Below, piece by piece: positions 26,159-36,453 of a DNA stretch of 64,000 nt. The DNA is from Xenorhabdus ehlersii (GTDB taxonomy: Bacteria > Pseudomonadota > Gammaproteobacteria > Enterobacterales > Enterobacteriaceae). The position numbers and the translations under genes are program-made. The stretch spans positions 248,001-312,000 of the forward strand of contig NZ_RAQI01000004.1 of the NCBI RefSeq assembly GCF_003610465.1. The letters are read 5' to 3'. How positions within the stretch are numbered: position 1 is the stretch's first letter; each line of letters opens with the position of its first letter. The notes below the pieces were generated by a model. It ran no database searches, was not told where the DNA came from, and saw nothing but the letters and a program-made list of their open reading frames with translations.

Positions 26159-26462
26159 TCTGTGCTCAACTGTTCTCTGTGTATGGATCAATCAAGTATG
26201 GACTAATCGTAATTTAAACTACTCAAAGGATAGTAAAGAGTTAAGTTTGTGTGTGCAATCAGTAAACCAGAATGAATGCGATATCAACTGGCCGAATACA
26301 AGCCTTTTGAGGTTTTTTTTGGCGAAGTGAAAGTGATGTTTGTTGAGATAACACCCTATTGTGGTTTATTTTTCTCTTCTGTGAAAAGTTTTTCATCTGT
26401 GAAAGAAAGTGTGAACAGGATTAAGAAAAAAATTCTGTAATATCCATTGAGGAATAAAAAAT
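26159..26462. promoter_or_regulatory. Divergent region between ygiM and ygiF
   Basis: No gene is present. The AT-rich stretch must hold the promoters of ygiM-cca and ygiF-glnE. TTGAGGAATAAAAAAT before ATG 26463 supplies the ygiF ribosome site. No recognisable operator was found. Confidence 0.4.
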
Positions 26463-27434
26463 ATGAGTTCTGTAGAAATAGAATTGAAACTGTCCGTAAA
26501 GCCTGATGCGATACCGGCAGTTCGCCAGCAATTATTTCAGTTTCCTCATGATTACACTTCACCACAACACCTGACTAATATTTATTTTGAGACGCCTGAT
26601 AATCAATTGCGGCGTTGGGATATGGGGCTACGTATCCGTGGGTTTGACGGGCACTATGAGATGACCATCAAAACCGCAGGTAAAGTGATAGGTGGGTTAC
26701 ACCAACGTCCTGAATTCAATATCCCTTTGTACCAACCTAAATTAGACCTGACGTTGTTTCCCGACTATATCTGGCCTGAAAATACCGATCTCGCTTATCT
26801 ACAGGCACAATTGGCTGAATTATTCAGTACCGACTTTAACCGTGAAAAATGGCTTGTGACTTATGGAGAAAGTGAAATTGAAGTGGTATTGGATCAGGGA
26901 ACTATTTTTTCTGGCAATAAAGATTCAGGAGATCAAACGTCACCTATTTGTGAATTTGAGCTGGAACTAAAAAATGGAAATATCATCGATATTCTGTCAT
27001 TAGCAAACAAACTGGCATCACAGAACGGCCTGCGTTTAGCAAATAAAAGCAAGGCTGCACGAGGATATGCGCTTGTTCATGGTTTGTCTCATAAAACATC
27101 ACCAAAATTACCGAAAGAGTTGGAATGGCAGCAGCCATTGTCTGTGCTTCTGCCTGAAATTTTGGCGCAATGGCAGGAGCAAGAAGAAGGATGGCTGGCG
27201 GGGTTGCCAGAAGGGAAAACGGGATTGGCGCAGGTTTTGCAATGGATGATAGAACTGACAAAAAGACAAACTGAACGTTTACCGATTCTGGATTTATTGC
27301 TGGAGTTAAAGGCTGCTTTATCCATGAACAATGCGGAGGCTGGAACATTGTATTCTGAAACACTGTGTTATAGCACTTCTTGGTTGCAATGTAAGCTGGC
27401 ATTAATGCAGTGGTTGCTGGCTCAGCCCCGATAA
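26463..27434 (+). CDS. ygiF: Inorganic triphosphatase YgiF, C-terminally short
   Basis: The CYTH domain is intact: the ExExK signature is Glu5-Ile-Glu7-Leu-Lys9, with NIYFETPDNQLRRWDMGLRI and KSKAARGYAL at its end, supporting hydrolysis of tripolyphosphate. E. coli YgiF has 433 residues with a C-terminal CHAD domain; here the protein stops at residue 323 after KLALMQWLLAQPR, so roughly the last 110 residues of CHAD are missing. The stop is followed by an ordinary ribosome site for glnE 44 bp later, with no leftover CHAD coding in between. Confidence 0.9.
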   Translation: MSSVEIELKLSVKPDAIPAVRQQLFQFPHDYTSPQHLTNIYFETPDNQLRRWDMGLRIRGFDGHYEMTIKTAGKVIGGLHQRPEFNIPLYQPKLDLTLFPDYIWPENTDLAYLQAQLAELFSTDFNREKWLVTYGESEIEVVLDQGTIFSGNKDSGDQTSPICEFELELKNGNIIDILSLANKLASQNGLRLANKSKAARGYALVHGLSHKTSPKLPKELEWQQPLSVLLPEILAQWQEQEEGWLAGLPEGKTGLAQVLQWMIELTKRQTERLPILDLLLELKAALSMNNAEAGTLYSETLCYSTSWLQCKLALMQWLLAQPR

Positions 27435-27478
27435 TCCCCTTTTGTTATTAAAAAAACAGTCATAAGGAAAAACCAGTT

Positions 27479-30325
27479 ATGCGGCCACTTTCATCACCTT
27501 TAGCCCGACAATTACAGCATATCATTGCGAATTTTTCACCATTAGAGGGAACAATAACGCCCTTTTCATCGGCTGAACAGGCGGTGCTGTCATTGAGTGA
27601 GTTTGTGGCAGAAAACGTGTTATCACATCCTGCATGGCTAGAGGATATTCGCCAAAATCCCCCCCAACCGGAAGAGTGGCAACGTTATTCCCATTGGCTG
27701 GGACAAGCGCTGCTGGTGGTAAATGATGAAAATGGTTTGATGCGGTGTTTACGTTTTTTCCGCCATCGGATTTTGGTCAGGATTGCATGGTCGCAGGCAT
27801 TGCAAAGCAGTACGACAGAACAGACATTACAGCAATTAAGCATGTTGGCTGAAACTTTGATTATCGCTGCCCGTGATTGGCTTTATCTGCGTTGTTGTCA
27901 GGATTGGGGAACACCTACTAATAGCGATGGAGTGGCACAGCCGCTGCTGATTTTGGGAATGGGAAAATTGGGGGGCGGAGAGCTTAATTTCTCTTCTGAC
28001 ATTGACCTCATTTTCGCTTATCCAGAAAATGGTGTAACGCAAGGTGGGCGTCGAGAAATAGATAATTCTCAGTTCTTTACTCGATTAGGCCAGAAATTAA
28101 TTAAGGTGTTGGATCAAAAAACCGTAGACGGATTTGTTTATCGTGTTGATATGAGATTACGTCCATTTGGTGACAGTGGGCCTTTGGTATTCAGCTTTCC
28201 GGCATTGGAAGATTATTATCAGGAACAAGGGCGTGACTGGGAACGTTATGCTTTGGTGAAAGCACGCATTTTGGGCAATGATGATCAGGTTTATTGTCAG
28301 GAACTGCGCCAGATGTTGCGCCCGTTTGTTTTTCGCCGTTATATTGATTTCAGTGCAATTCAATCCTTGCGCAATATGAAGGGTATGATTGAGCGGGAAG
28401 TCCGTCGTCGGGGATTAAAAGAGAATATTAAATTAGGCGCAGGTGGGATCCGTGAAATTGAGTTTATCACCCAGGTCTTTCAGCTTATTCGTGGGGGAAG
28501 GGAGCCGAGCCTGCAATCCCGCTCATTATTGCCAACATTAAAGGCTATCAATGACTTAGCTTTATTGCCAACGGAAAAATTAAAGCAGCTTGAAGAAAGT
28601 TACCTGTTTTTACGGCGGCTTGAAAACCTGTTGCAATCTATTCATGACCAACAAACGCAAACTTTACCGGATAATGAATTAGATCGTGCCCGTCTTGCTT
28701 GGGGCATGAATTTTGCCAATTGGGATGAATTAATGGCAGAAACCGAACGTAAAATGAGTGCGGTGCGAAGTATTTTCCAACAGTTGATCGGCGATGAAGT
28801 AGAAGAGCAGAATGAGGAGGCTAGCCATATCTCGTTTAAGAGCTTATGGCAGGAAGCCTTGCATGTAGATGAACTTAGCGCGTTGATTCCTCATCTTGAT
28901 AGAGAAAAAGCCCAGAAGATGCTTGATGTAATGGCGCTTTTCCGTCGGGACGTCAGTAAGCGCACCATTGGCCCACGGGGAAGGGATGTGCTTGACCAGT
29001 TGATGCCACGTCTGTTAGCAGAAATTGCAGTCAGGCAAGATGCCAATATCGTTTTAGAGCGGATTATTTCCCTGTTGCTCAGTATTGTCAGTCGCACGAC
29101 TTATCTGGAACTGATGCTGGAATCAGAACTGGTCATGGTTCATGTTATCCGGCTCTGTGCTGCTTCTCCGATGATCGCCAGCCAGCTTGCCCGTCATCCG
29201 TTGTTGCTGGATGAGCTACTCGATCCCAAATCACTGTATCAACCGTTGCCGATGGAAGCTTATCGTGATGAGCTTTATCAATATTTATTGCGGCTCCCTG
29301 AGGATGATGAAGAGCAATTGCTGGAGGCTTTACGTCAATTTAAGCAGGCACAACTATTGCGGATCGCAGCAGAAGATATTGCGGGCGTCTTGCCTGTGAT
29401 GAAGGTAAGTGATCATCTGACTTATCTGGCGGAAGCCATTATTGAGGCTGTTGTACGGCTGGCGTGGAACCAAATGGTAAAACGCTATGGCGCCCCCGCT
29501 CATTTATCCCAGCGGCAGGGGTTGGGCTTTGCCATTATTGGTTATGGCAAATTAGGTGGCTGGGAACTCGGTTATGGCTCTGATTTGGATCTGGTGTTCT
29601 TGTTGGATTGCCCAATGGGAGTGATGACAGACGGTGCCCGTTCCATTGAGGCTCGCCAATTTTATTTGCGCCTTACTCAACGCATCCTACATTTGTTCAG
29701 TACCCGAACTGTGTCGGGGGTATTGTATGACGTTGATGCCCGTTTGCGTCCATCCGGTGAATCGGGCATGTTGGTCAGTACCCTTGAAGCCTTTGATGAT
29801 TACCAAAAAAATGAAGCGTGGACCTGGGAACATCAGGCGTTGGTTCGTGCACGCATGGTTTTCGGTGATGAGAAAATGCGGCGTGATTTTGAACGCATTC
29901 GCCGTGAAACATTATGCCTTCCCCGTGATCCTGATCTTTTGCGTCAACAGGTGCGTGAGATGCGAGAAAAAATGTATCGGCACTTGGGCAGTCAGCAGCA
30001 AGATCAATTTGATATCAAAGCTGATCCGGGGGGGATCACGGATATTGAATTTATTGCTCAGTATCAGGTGCTGCGTTATGCACCAGAAAATATCAGGCTG
30101 ACTCGCTGGTCTGATAATGTGCGAATTTTCGAATTAATGGCGCAGCATAATATTATGGACGAGCAGGAGGCGATGGCGCTGACGCAGGCTTACATTACTA
30201 TGCGTGATGAATTGCATCATTTAGCGTTGCAGGCGTTATCCAGCCGAGTTTCTGCTGGATATTTCAGCCAGCAGCAAGCATTGGTACGTGATAGCTGGCA
30301 AAAATGGTTAGAGTATCGCTGCTGA
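27479..30325 (+). CDS. glnE: Bifunctional glutamine synthetase adenylyltransferase/deadenylase
   Basis: The 948-residue enzyme (E. coli 946) attaches and removes AMP on glutamine synthetase in response to PII. Two nucleotidyltransferase domains are visible: the N-terminal removase with [18 protein letters not shown] near residue 160 and the C-terminal transferase with [18 protein letters not shown] near 685. AAGGAAAAACC precedes ATG 27479. It follows ygiF by 44 bp and precedes hldE as in E. coli. Confidence 0.97.
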   Translation: MRPLSSPLARQLQHIIANFSPLEGTITPFSSAEQAVLSLSEFVAENVLSHPAWLEDIRQNPPQPEEWQRYSHWLGQALLVVNDENGLMRCLRFFRHRILVRIAWSQALQSSTTEQTLQQLSMLAETLIIAARDWLYLRCCQDWGTPTNSDGVAQPLLILGMGKLGGGELNFSSDIDLIFAYPENGVTQGGRREIDNSQFFTRLGQKLIKVLDQKTVDGFVYRVDMRLRPFGDSGPLVFSFPALEDYYQEQGRDWERYALVKARILGNDDQVYCQELRQMLRPFVFRRYIDFSAIQSLRNMKGMIEREVRRRGLKENIKLGAGGIREIEFITQVFQLIRGGREPSLQSRSLLPTLKAINDLALLPTEKLKQLEESYLFLRRLENLLQSIHDQQTQTLPDNELDRARLAWGMNFANWDELMAETERKMSAVRSIFQQLIGDEVEEQNEEASHISFKSLWQEALHVDELSALIPHLDREKAQKMLDVMALFRRDVSKRTIGPRGRDVLDQLMPRLLAEIAVRQDANIVLERIISLLLSIVSRTTYLELMLESELVMVHVIRLCAASPMIASQLARHPLLLDELLDPKSLYQPLPMEAYRDELYQYLLRLPEDDEEQLLEALRQFKQAQLLRIAAEDIAGVLPVMKVSDHLTYLAEAIIEAVVRLAWNQMVKRYGAPAHLSQRQGLGFAIIGYGKLGGWELGYGSDLDLVFLLDCPMGVMTDGARSIEARQFYLRLTQRILHLFSTRTVSGVLYDVDARLRPSGESGMLVSTLEAFDDYQKNEAWTWEHQALVRARMVFGDEKMRRDFERIRRETLCLPRDPDLLRQQVREMREKMYRHLGSQQQDQFDIKADPGGITDIEFIAQYQVLRYAPENIRLTRWSDNVRIFELMAQHNIMDEQEAMALTQAYITMRDELHHLALQALSSRVSAGYFSQQQALVRDSWQKWLEYRC

Positions 30326-30414
30326 TGCCGTTGCTTTTCCTGATCGAGTTGACTGGCACTAAGTCTGGTTATGGTAATATCCGCAACAGTTTATTTTGAT
30401 ATTTGGAGCATGGG

Positions 30415-31839
30415 ATGAAAGTAACACTCCCTGATTTTCACCGCGCAGGTGTTTTGGTTGTTGGCGATGTTATGTTAGATCGCTACTGGTACGGCCCAAC
30501 TAGCCGCATTTCACCGGAAGCACCCGTTCCGGTGGTTAAGGTAGAAACCATAGAAGAGCGCCCTGGAGGTGCGGCTAACGTAGCCATGAATATTGCTTCT
30601 TTGGGGGCGAATTCACGTTTGGTAGGTTTAACGGGCATTGATGATGCAGCGCGGGCATTGAGTGAGAAACTCAGTAGTGTGAAAGTCCGTTGTGATTTTG
30701 TTTCTGTCCCAACTCATCCAACTATCACGAAACTGCGTGTTTTATCGCGTAATCAGCAATTGTTGCGTCTGGATTTTGAAGAGGGCTTCCAGAATATCGA
30801 TGCCCAACCGCTGTTGGAAAAAATTCAGCAATCCTTGCCCCATATTGGCGCGTTAGTACTGTCGGATTACGCTAAAGGAGCGCTAAGCCAGATTCAGGCG
30901 ATGATTAAGCTCGCTAATGAAGCCAATGTTCCTGTACTGATCGATCCAAAAGGCAGCGATTTTAGCCGCTATCGTGGCGCAACATTGCTAACGCCAAATA
31001 TGTCAGAGTTTGAAGCGGTTGTAGGACACTGCCAGGATGATGATGATTTAGTGCAGAAAGGCACGAAGCTGGTACAGGATTTGGCGCTGCAAGCGCTGTT
31101 GATCACTCGTTCTGAACGAGGCATGAGTTTATTGCGGGTTGGGCAGCCCCCCCTGCATTTGCCGACTCAGGCACAGGAAGTTTTTGATGTCACGGGTGCA
31201 GGAGATACGGTGATAGGTGTCTTGGCAACGGCATTAGCCGCTGGCAAGCCGTTAAACGAAGCCTGTTACCTTGCCAATGTGGCAGCGGGTGTGGTGGTTG
31301 GCAAACTAGGTACGTCCACTGTGTCACCGGTTGAGCTGGAAAATGCAGTGCGTGGACGTGCAGAAACCGGATTTGGCGTAATGAGTGAAGCCAAACTGAC
31401 AGAAGCTGTTGCACTGGCGCGTCAGCGTGGTGAACGGATTGTCATGACGAATGGTTGTTTTGATATCCTCCATGCGGGGCACGTTTCTTACCTATCCAAC
31501 GCCCGTAAATTGGGGGATCGTTTGATCGTTGCCGTCAATAGTGATGCATCCACCAAGCGTTTGAAAGGGGAAACCCGTCCGGTGAATCCGCTGGAACAAC
31601 GTATGACAGTGTTATCAGCGTTGGAATCTGTGGACTGGGTTGTGGCATTTGAGGAAGATACACCGCAGCGCTTAATCGCGGATATCCTGCCGGATATTTT
31701 GGTCAAAGGTGGGGATTACAAGCCTGAAGAGATTGCCGGTAGTGAAGAGGTTTGGGCTGCGGGTGGCGAGGTTAAGGTATTAAACTTCGAAGATGGTATT
31801 TCCACAACCAATATCATTAAAACCATTAAGAGCCAGTAA
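30415..31839 (+). CDS. hldE: Bifunctional heptose 7-phosphate kinase/heptose 1-phosphate adenylyltransferase
   Basis: The 474-residue enzyme makes ADP-heptose for the LPS inner core. The N-terminal ribokinase-type domain has [11 protein letters not shown] and the catalytic [11 protein letters not shown]; the C-terminal nucleotidyltransferase domain has [12 protein letters not shown] with the HxGH motif. ATG 30415 matches the E. coli start (MKVTLPDF) and has GGAG upstream; an in-frame ATG at 30403 is less likely. Confidence 0.97.
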   Translation: MKVTLPDFHRAGVLVVGDVMLDRYWYGPTSRISPEAPVPVVKVETIEERPGGAANVAMNIASLGANSRLVGLTGIDDAARALSEKLSSVKVRCDFVSVPTHPTITKLRVLSRNQQLLRLDFEEGFQNIDAQPLLEKIQQSLPHIGALVLSDYAKGALSQIQAMIKLANEANVPVLIDPKGSDFSRYRGATLLTPNMSEFEAVVGHCQDDDDLVQKGTKLVQDLALQALLITRSERGMSLLRVGQPPLHLPTQAQEVFDVTGAGDTVIGVLATALAAGKPLNEACYLANVAAGVVVGKLGTSTVSPVELENAVRGRAETGFGVMSEAKLTEAVALARQRGERIVMTNGCFDILHAGHVSYLSNARKLGDRLIVAVNSDASTKRLKGETRPVNPLEQRMTVLSALESVDWVVAFEEDTPQRLIADILPDILVKGGDYKPEEIAGSEEVWAAGGEVKVLNFEDGISTTNIIKTIKSQ

Positions 31840-31852
31840 GTTTGGCATCATG

Positions 31853-31882
31853 TGCCGTTATGCTTTTTGGCGCATAGCGGCA
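31853..31882. repeat. Hairpin between convergent hldE and ubiK
   Basis: TGCCGTTATGC (31853-31863) pairs with GCATAGCGGCA (31872-31882) with one wobble and an 8-nt loop. It sits between two convergent genes, as a bidirectional terminator would, but lacks a clear T run. Confidence 0.5.
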
Positions 31883-31935
31883 TATCACCTCACGCAATTG
31901 TCTTCATGGCATTCTCTCTTACCACATTATTTCGC

Positions 31936-32202
31936 CTACTGAGTTTTCTTGTCTGCTTCTTCAAGGCGAGCTTCCAATTCATTCAAGCGTTGTTCCATTG
32001 CCGCCAGTTTTTCACGGGTGCGCAACAAGACTTGTGTCTGTACATCAAATTCTTCGCGGTTAACAAGATCCAACTTGCTCAACTGGGATTGCAGAACAGT
32101 ACGCAATTTTTTTTCCACATCATCGCCAAATTCTTTAACACCTTTTGGCATGGCGTTATGGAGTTGGCGGGCTATTTGTTCAATTTTCTTTGGATCAAGC
32201 AT
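31936..32202 (-). CDS. ubiK: Ubiquinone biosynthesis accessory factor UbiK (YqiC)
   Basis: The 88-residue protein begins [19 protein letters not shown] and ends in a heptad-patterned coiled coil ([16 protein letters not shown]), as in YqiC/UbiK. It helps ubiquinone synthesis, probably by binding lipid or the UbiJ partner, under aerobic conditions. It is slightly shorter than the E. coli protein (96). Confidence 0.92.
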   Translation of the reverse strand: MLDPKKIEQIARQLHNAMPKGVKEFGDDVEKKLRTVLQSQLSKLDLVNREEFDVQTQVLLRTREKLAAMEQRLNELEARLEEADKKTQ

Positions 32203-32376
32203 AATAATTATCCTTTATATAATGTAAGTGTATTTTATAGTGCATGTTTTATAGCGTAATGGTCTTGGCAGTATTTTAATACCCCATGACGAAAGCATAA
32301 ATGATTGAGAGCCAGGTTTCATATTTGATTTTGTTGATTGCTCCTGCCGATTATTAGCGCTATAGTGAAATCGTTT

Positions 32377-32552
32377 ATCTCAGGGCAGGGTGAAAGTCCC
32401 TACCGGCGGTAACGTAAAATGTCGAATAATCATTTTATGCAGCCCGCGAGCGCTCTGTTTGTCATTATCCCTTTGTTGTTTTGGGGATAAAACAGAGGTC
32501 AGCAGATCCAGTGTGATTCTGGAGCCGACGGTGATAGTCCGGATGGGAGAGA
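32377..32552 (+). ncRNA. FMN riboswitch (RFN element)
   Basis: The leader of ribB contains the conserved RFN blocks in order: CTCAGGGCAGGGTGAAAGTC, CCTACCGGCGGTAA, AGCCCGCGAGCG, then CAGCAGATCCAGTG, GAGCCGACGGTGATAGTC and CGGATGGGAGAGAA. The long variable stem lies between GAGCG and GTCAGCAGA. It binds flavin mononucleotide and lowers ribB expression when FMN is plentiful. About 125 bp of expression platform separates it from the ribB start. Confidence 0.96.
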
Positions 32553-32676
32553 ATAACAGCATCAATCGAGTGTTTGCGCTCGTCTGTTGTTTCTGTTGCC
32601 ATATTTTCGTGCAGCACGAACTCCTCAAAATTGCCCTGATTCTGGTAATCCATACATTTAAAGAGGTTTCTTTACC

Positions 32677-33330
32677 ATGAATCAGACGCTACTTTCCTCA
32701 TATGGGACGCCATTTGAACGTGTTGAACGTGCGCTTGCTGCTTTGCGTGCGGGTCAGGGCGTGATGGTATTGGATGATGAAAATCGTGAAAATGAAGGTG
32801 ACATGATTTTCGCCGCTGAAACAATGACGGTAGAGCAAATGGCATTAACTATCCGCCACGGTAGTGGAATTGTTTGCCTGTGCTTGACCGAAGAGCGCCG
32901 TCAGCAGTTAAAACTGCCCATGATGGTGGAAAATAACTCAAGCCAATATCAAACCGCTTTCACCGTCTCAATTGAAGCTGCACAAGGCGTGACAACAGGT
33001 GTATCTGCGGCAGATCGCATCACCACAATCCAGGCCGCTATTGCAGATGACGCACAACCCAGTGATCTGAGCCGACCTGGACACGTTTTTCCTCTGCGCG
33101 CGCAACCGGGAGGGGTTTTAACCCGTCGTGGTCATACCGAAGCGACTATTGATTTGGTCAGAATGGCGGGGTTCAAACCAGCAGGAGTGTTATGTGAATT
33201 GACGAATGACGATGGATCAATGGCTCGAGCCCCTGAAGTCATTGAATTCGCAAAGCAGCATAATATGCCGATAGTCACTATTGAGGATTTGGTAGATTAC
33301 CGTTTAAAAATGGCAAAGGCAGCCAGCTAA
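32677..33330 (+). CDS. ribB: 3,4-dihydroxy-2-butanone 4-phosphate synthase
   Basis: The 217-residue enzyme, identical in length to E. coli RibB, converts ribulose 5-phosphate to the four-carbon riboflavin precursor and formate. Active-site and metal residues lie in [18 protein letters not shown] and [18 protein letters not shown] precedes ATG 32677. It is controlled by the FMN riboswitch upstream and is not clustered with other rib genes here. Confidence 0.97.
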   Translation: MNQTLLSSYGTPFERVERALAALRAGQGVMVLDDENRENEGDMIFAAETMTVEQMALTIRHGSGIVCLCLTEERRQQLKLPMMVENNSSQYQTAFTVSIEAAQGVTTGVSAADRITTIQAAIADDAQPSDLSRPGHVFPLRAQPGGVLTRRGHTEATIDLVRMAGFKPAGVLCELTNDDGSMARAPEVIEFAKQHNMPIVTIEDLVDYRLKMAKAAS

Positions 33331-33645
33331 CGGGTTTTAAAAGGTCCCTAAATAATACTGTTTTTTTAATTTGAATAGAGAACAGATTAGGGCAGGAAAT
33401 ATCGGTTATACTCAACAGATTTTGGGTTGCCATGCAGTTGTATGGTAGCTTGAAAGACGGGGAGCCATACGCATGTACGTTGAAAGGCTACAGTCCACAC
33501 CCTGTAGCCTTTCAGTATTTCTAAGACACGCCATCATTTTTGATTGACGATATTCAAGGAAGGAATGTCTTAATCCTGTCATAATTTTTTTATCATAATC
33601 CGAATTCATTATTCGAATGTTTAATTTGTTGTATAAGGGGCGAAA
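33331..33645. other. Intergenic region with a strong hairpin (possible small RNA)
   Basis: No gene is visible in 315 bp. TGAAAGGCTACAG (33482-33494) pairs perfectly over 13 bp with CTGTAGCCTTTCA (33503-33515), and a smaller hairpin CCAT...ATGG lies near 33430-33445. There is no T run after the large stem. It could end the ribB message or be the body of a small RNA. Confidence 0.4.
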
Positions 33646-34422
33646 ATGAGTCTCCTGAGAATGCCTGCTTTGTTCATTGGTCATGGCAGCCCAATGAATG
33701 CCATTGAAGATAACTGTTACTCACGTGCTTGGTTTGAACTGGGGAAGAAATTACCCAGGCCAAGGGCGATTCTGGTGATTTCTGCGCACTGGTACACGAA
33801 TGGTACAGCCGTGACAACGATGACACGGCCCAGAACTATCCACGATTTTGGTAACTTTCCCAGAGAATTGCATGAAAAACAGTATCCAGCTAAAGGTTTT
33901 CCTGAACTAGCTGTATTGGTACAGGATATCCTTGAACCGATTGAAGTCGAGACTGATTTTGAAAAATGGGGATTGGATCATGGATCTTGGGGAATATTGG
34001 CAAAAATGTATCCTGATGCCGATATTCCGGTTGTCCAACTGAGCATGGATCGTAATCAACCTGCGTCTTTTCATTATGAAATAGGTAAAAAATTAGCGTT
34101 ACTGCGAGATGAAGGCGTCTTAATCATGGGCAGTGGAAATATTGTGCATAACCTGCCGGCCGAAAAATTGGGAGCAGAACCTTTTCCCTGGGCACTCTCT
34201 TTTGAGCAGTTTGTGCGTGAAAGTTTAACCAGCATGGAAGAGCCTCATCCTCTGTTTAATGCTTTGGACAGGGAAGATGGTCAATTGTCTAACCCAACAC
34301 CAGAACACTTCCTGCCATTGTTGTATGTGATGGGGACATGGAATAAAAAAGAGCCAATTTCAACGCCAGTTGAAGGGATTGAAGACGGCTCTTTAAGTAT
34401 GTTATCGATTCAGATTGGCTGA
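33646..34422 (+). CDS. ygiD: 4,5-DOPA extradiol dioxygenase-like protein YgiD
   Basis: The 258-residue protein belongs to the LigB class III extradiol dioxygenases: FIGHGSPMNAIED holds the first metal histidine, SAHWYTNGT the second, and GLDHGSWGILAKMYPDAD the catalytic region. E. coli YgiD (262-271 residues) opens L-DOPA between C4 and C5 in vitro; its natural substrate is not settled. AAGGGGCG precedes ATG 33646. It converges with ygiC, whose stop is only 5 bp away. Confidence 0.92.
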   Translation: MSLLRMPALFIGHGSPMNAIEDNCYSRAWFELGKKLPRPRAILVISAHWYTNGTAVTTMTRPRTIHDFGNFPRELHEKQYPAKGFPELAVLVQDILEPIEVETDFEKWGLDHGSWGILAKMYPDADIPVVQLSMDRNQPASFHYEIGKKLALLRDEGVLIMGSGNIVHNLPAEKLGAEPFPWALSFEQFVRESLTSMEEPHPLFNALDREDGQLSNPTPEHFLPLLYVMGTWNKKEPISTPVEGIEDGSLSMLSIQIG

Positions 34423-34427
34423 TTGAG

Positions 34428-35588
34428 TCAATCCAAAATAATATGCGGGTAGAAGCGTGACAGATCTTGGGTGATTAACTCTCGGTCTTCACGGATACAG
34501 ATACCCGCAGATTGATCATCCACTAACCAGCTACCGACCAGGGCATAGTTACCATCAAATTTCGGTAATGCGTGGAACTGTTGGATGATCATGCCCTCTT
34601 CTCCATAAGGGCCATCCGCACTGGCGATTTCCCGGCCGTTTTCAATGATGCGAATATTAGCCCCTTCGCGGGAGAACAGTGGCTTAATGACATAGCTGTT
34701 CATGTCTGAAGGGCGTTCATCCGCAAAATAGGCAGGCAGTAGGTTAGGATGATTTGGGAACATTTTCCACAGCATTGGCAGCAGTGCTTTGTTGGAGATA
34801 ATGCTTTTCCATGCTGGCTCCAGCCAACGGACACCAGCATCAGCCAGCTTGGTGGAAAACATCTCACGCAACATAAATTCCCACGGATACAGCTTAAACA
34901 GGTTGCTGATCACTTGATCCTGCAAGTCAGTAAACTGCCCTTTCTCACCCAGCCCGATATCCTCAATAAACAGGAACTCTGTGGGAATATCGGCTTCCGC
35001 AGCACAATCCTGCAAATATTGGATGGTGCCACGATCTTCTTCAGTATCCTGACAGCAGGCCATGTGCAGCAGGCTAAACCCATGTTTTTCACGTAACTGT
35101 GCAAAACGCTCAATCAGCTTTTCTTGTAGGCTGTTAAACTGATCAGCATTTGACGGCAGGTTGCCGGCATTAATCTGGTCTTCCAGCCAGATCCACTGAA
35201 AGAAAGCCGATTCATACAGTGACGTTGGGGTATCGGCATTGTTTTCCAGCAACTTAGGGGGATTTTTGCCATCATAGGCTAAATCCAGACGGGAATAGAG
35301 CGAAGGTTGACTGGTTACCCATGAAGAACGGATAAATTCCCAACAGTGTTTTGGGATCTGGAATTTGGTCAGCAGTTCTTCACTATCGACCACTTTTTCC
35401 ACGACCTGCAAACACATTTGGTGCAGTTCTGCCGTTGCATCTTCAATTTCTTCAATTTGGTTCAACGTGAACTGGTAATAAGCGTCTTCACTCCAGTAAG
35501 GCTGACCATACATCGTGTGAAAATTAAAACCAAACTCTGCTGCTTTTTCGCGCCAATCGGGGCGCTCGGTAATACCAATGCGTTTCAT
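34428..35588 (-). CDS. ygiC: ATP-grasp ligase YgiC (glutathionylspermidine synthase-like)
   Basis: The 386-residue cytoplasmic protein, the same length as E. coli YgiC, matches the C-terminal synthetase domain of glutathionylspermidine synthase: [19 protein letters not shown] and [15 protein letters not shown] for ATP and metal binding. The amidase half of the bifunctional enzyme is absent. It presumably joins an acid and an amine, but the substrates are unknown. ygiB lies 6 bp upstream on the same strand, so the two are cotranscribed. Confidence 0.92.
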   Translation of the reverse strand: MKRIGITERPDWREKAAEFGFNFHTMYGQPYWSEDAYYQFTLNQIEEIEDATAELHQMCLQVVEKVVDSEELLTKFQIPKHCWEFIRSSWVTSQPSLYSRLDLAYDGKNPPKLLENNADTPTSLYESAFFQWIWLEDQINAGNLPSNADQFNSLQEKLIERFAQLREKHGFSLLHMACCQDTEEDRGTIQYLQDCAAEADIPTEFLFIEDIGLGEKGQFTDLQDQVISNLFKLYPWEFMLREMFSTKLADAGVRWLEPAWKSIISNKALLPMLWKMFPNHPNLLPAYFADERPSDMNSYVIKPLFSREGANIRIIENGREIASADGPYGEEGMIIQQFHALPKFDGNYALVGSWLVDDQSAGICIREDRELITQDLSRFYPHIILD

Positions 35589-35594
35589 CTTTGA

Positions 35595-36266
35595 TTAACC
35601 ACCCATAGAACGGGAAGAACTGGAACTTGAGCTGGCAGACGAACGCTGCATGGCAGATTGTTTCGCCACAGATTCACCGAACCCACCACGGGTAATCGTA
35701 GTTGTGGTTGCTGGTTTTGGTGCCATCGCCGTCTTTGGCACGGTCATGCTGCGACCACCTGCGGTAGCAGGGCCATAGCTTTTACCTGTTGCATCAACAA
35801 ATTTGCCATTGGCTGGGCTGGAAGCCGATTGTGATGTGAACAGCGGTTGTGATGGTGCAGAGCTACCGCCCATTAAGCGTCCCATCATATAACCTGCCAT
35901 CAAAGGCATCCAGAAACTGCTGCTACTGCTTTGTGCCTGAGCCTGACCGACTCCCGCCTGAGCAGGGGCTTGCGTGCATTGTTGTTCTCCAAATTCAGCC
36001 ACACACTCTTCGCGAGTCGCATATTTCGGTGCGGTTTTTTCCGCTTCTTTCAGGGCGTTGTTATAGGCGGTTTTGCATTGTTCGCTTTGAGAAGGATTCG
36101 CCTGGGAGCACTCATCGGCATTGGTATAGAGTGATACCGTTTCATCGTTTTGTTCACAGGCAGCAAGCATAAAAACAGCACTGACAGCAAGCGCTACAGG
36201 TGTCAGGCGATAGCTTCGCCACGTTTTACGGAAAGAATCGCGGTTTATCTCTTTTGTCCGTTTCAT
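35595..36266 (-). CDS. ygiB: DUF1190 lipoprotein YgiB
   Basis: The 223-residue protein, the same length as in E. coli, has a lipobox-like VFMLAACEQ after a hydrophobic segment, a Cys-containing middle part with [16 protein letters not shown], a glycine-rich helix [12 protein letters not shown] and a long serine-rich C-terminus ending SRSMGG. The function is unknown. The start at 36266 (MKRTKEI) fits E. coli; earlier in-frame ATGs at 36272 and 36284 exist. Linked to ygiC and, beyond a terminator, to tolC. Confidence 0.9.
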   Translation of the reverse strand: MKRTKEINRDSFRKTWRSYRLTPVALAVSAVFMLAACEQNDETVSLYTNADECSQANPSQSEQCKTAYNNALKEAEKTAPKYATREECVAEFGEQQCTQAPAQAGVGQAQAQSSSSSFWMPLMAGYMMGRLMGGSSAPSQPLFTSQSASSPANGKFVDATGKSYGPATAGGRSMTVPKTAMAPKPATTTTITRGGFGESVAKQSAMQRSSASSSSSSSRSMGG

Positions 36267-36360
36267 TGTCATAGGGGCATCCATCTTGAGGGTATCTGAT
36301 AAGATTAAGAGCTATAACCCATTTTATTGTGTTCAATGGGTGTGGCTCTCAGGGATGTGT

Positions 36361-36393
36361 TAAAAAGCAGCTCACGCAATCGCGGGCCGCTTT
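36361..36393 (-). terminator. Intrinsic terminator of tolC
   Basis: On the minus strand AAAGCGGC pairs with GCTGCTTT (36364-36371 with 36386-36393, one wobble), with a small inner CGC/GCG stem, and TTTTTAA follows. It lies just after the tolC stop and separates tolC from ygiBC. Confidence 0.75.
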
Positions 36394-36453
36394 CTTTATT
36401 AGTATAGCGTTTTTAATATAACGTTTTTCAATTGAGAACGATAGTGCATTAAT

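Noticed and set aside
33412..33684. A 90-codon minus-strand frame between ribB and ygiD
   Set aside because: It overlaps the ygiD start and reads through the perfect hairpin; no motif supports a protein.
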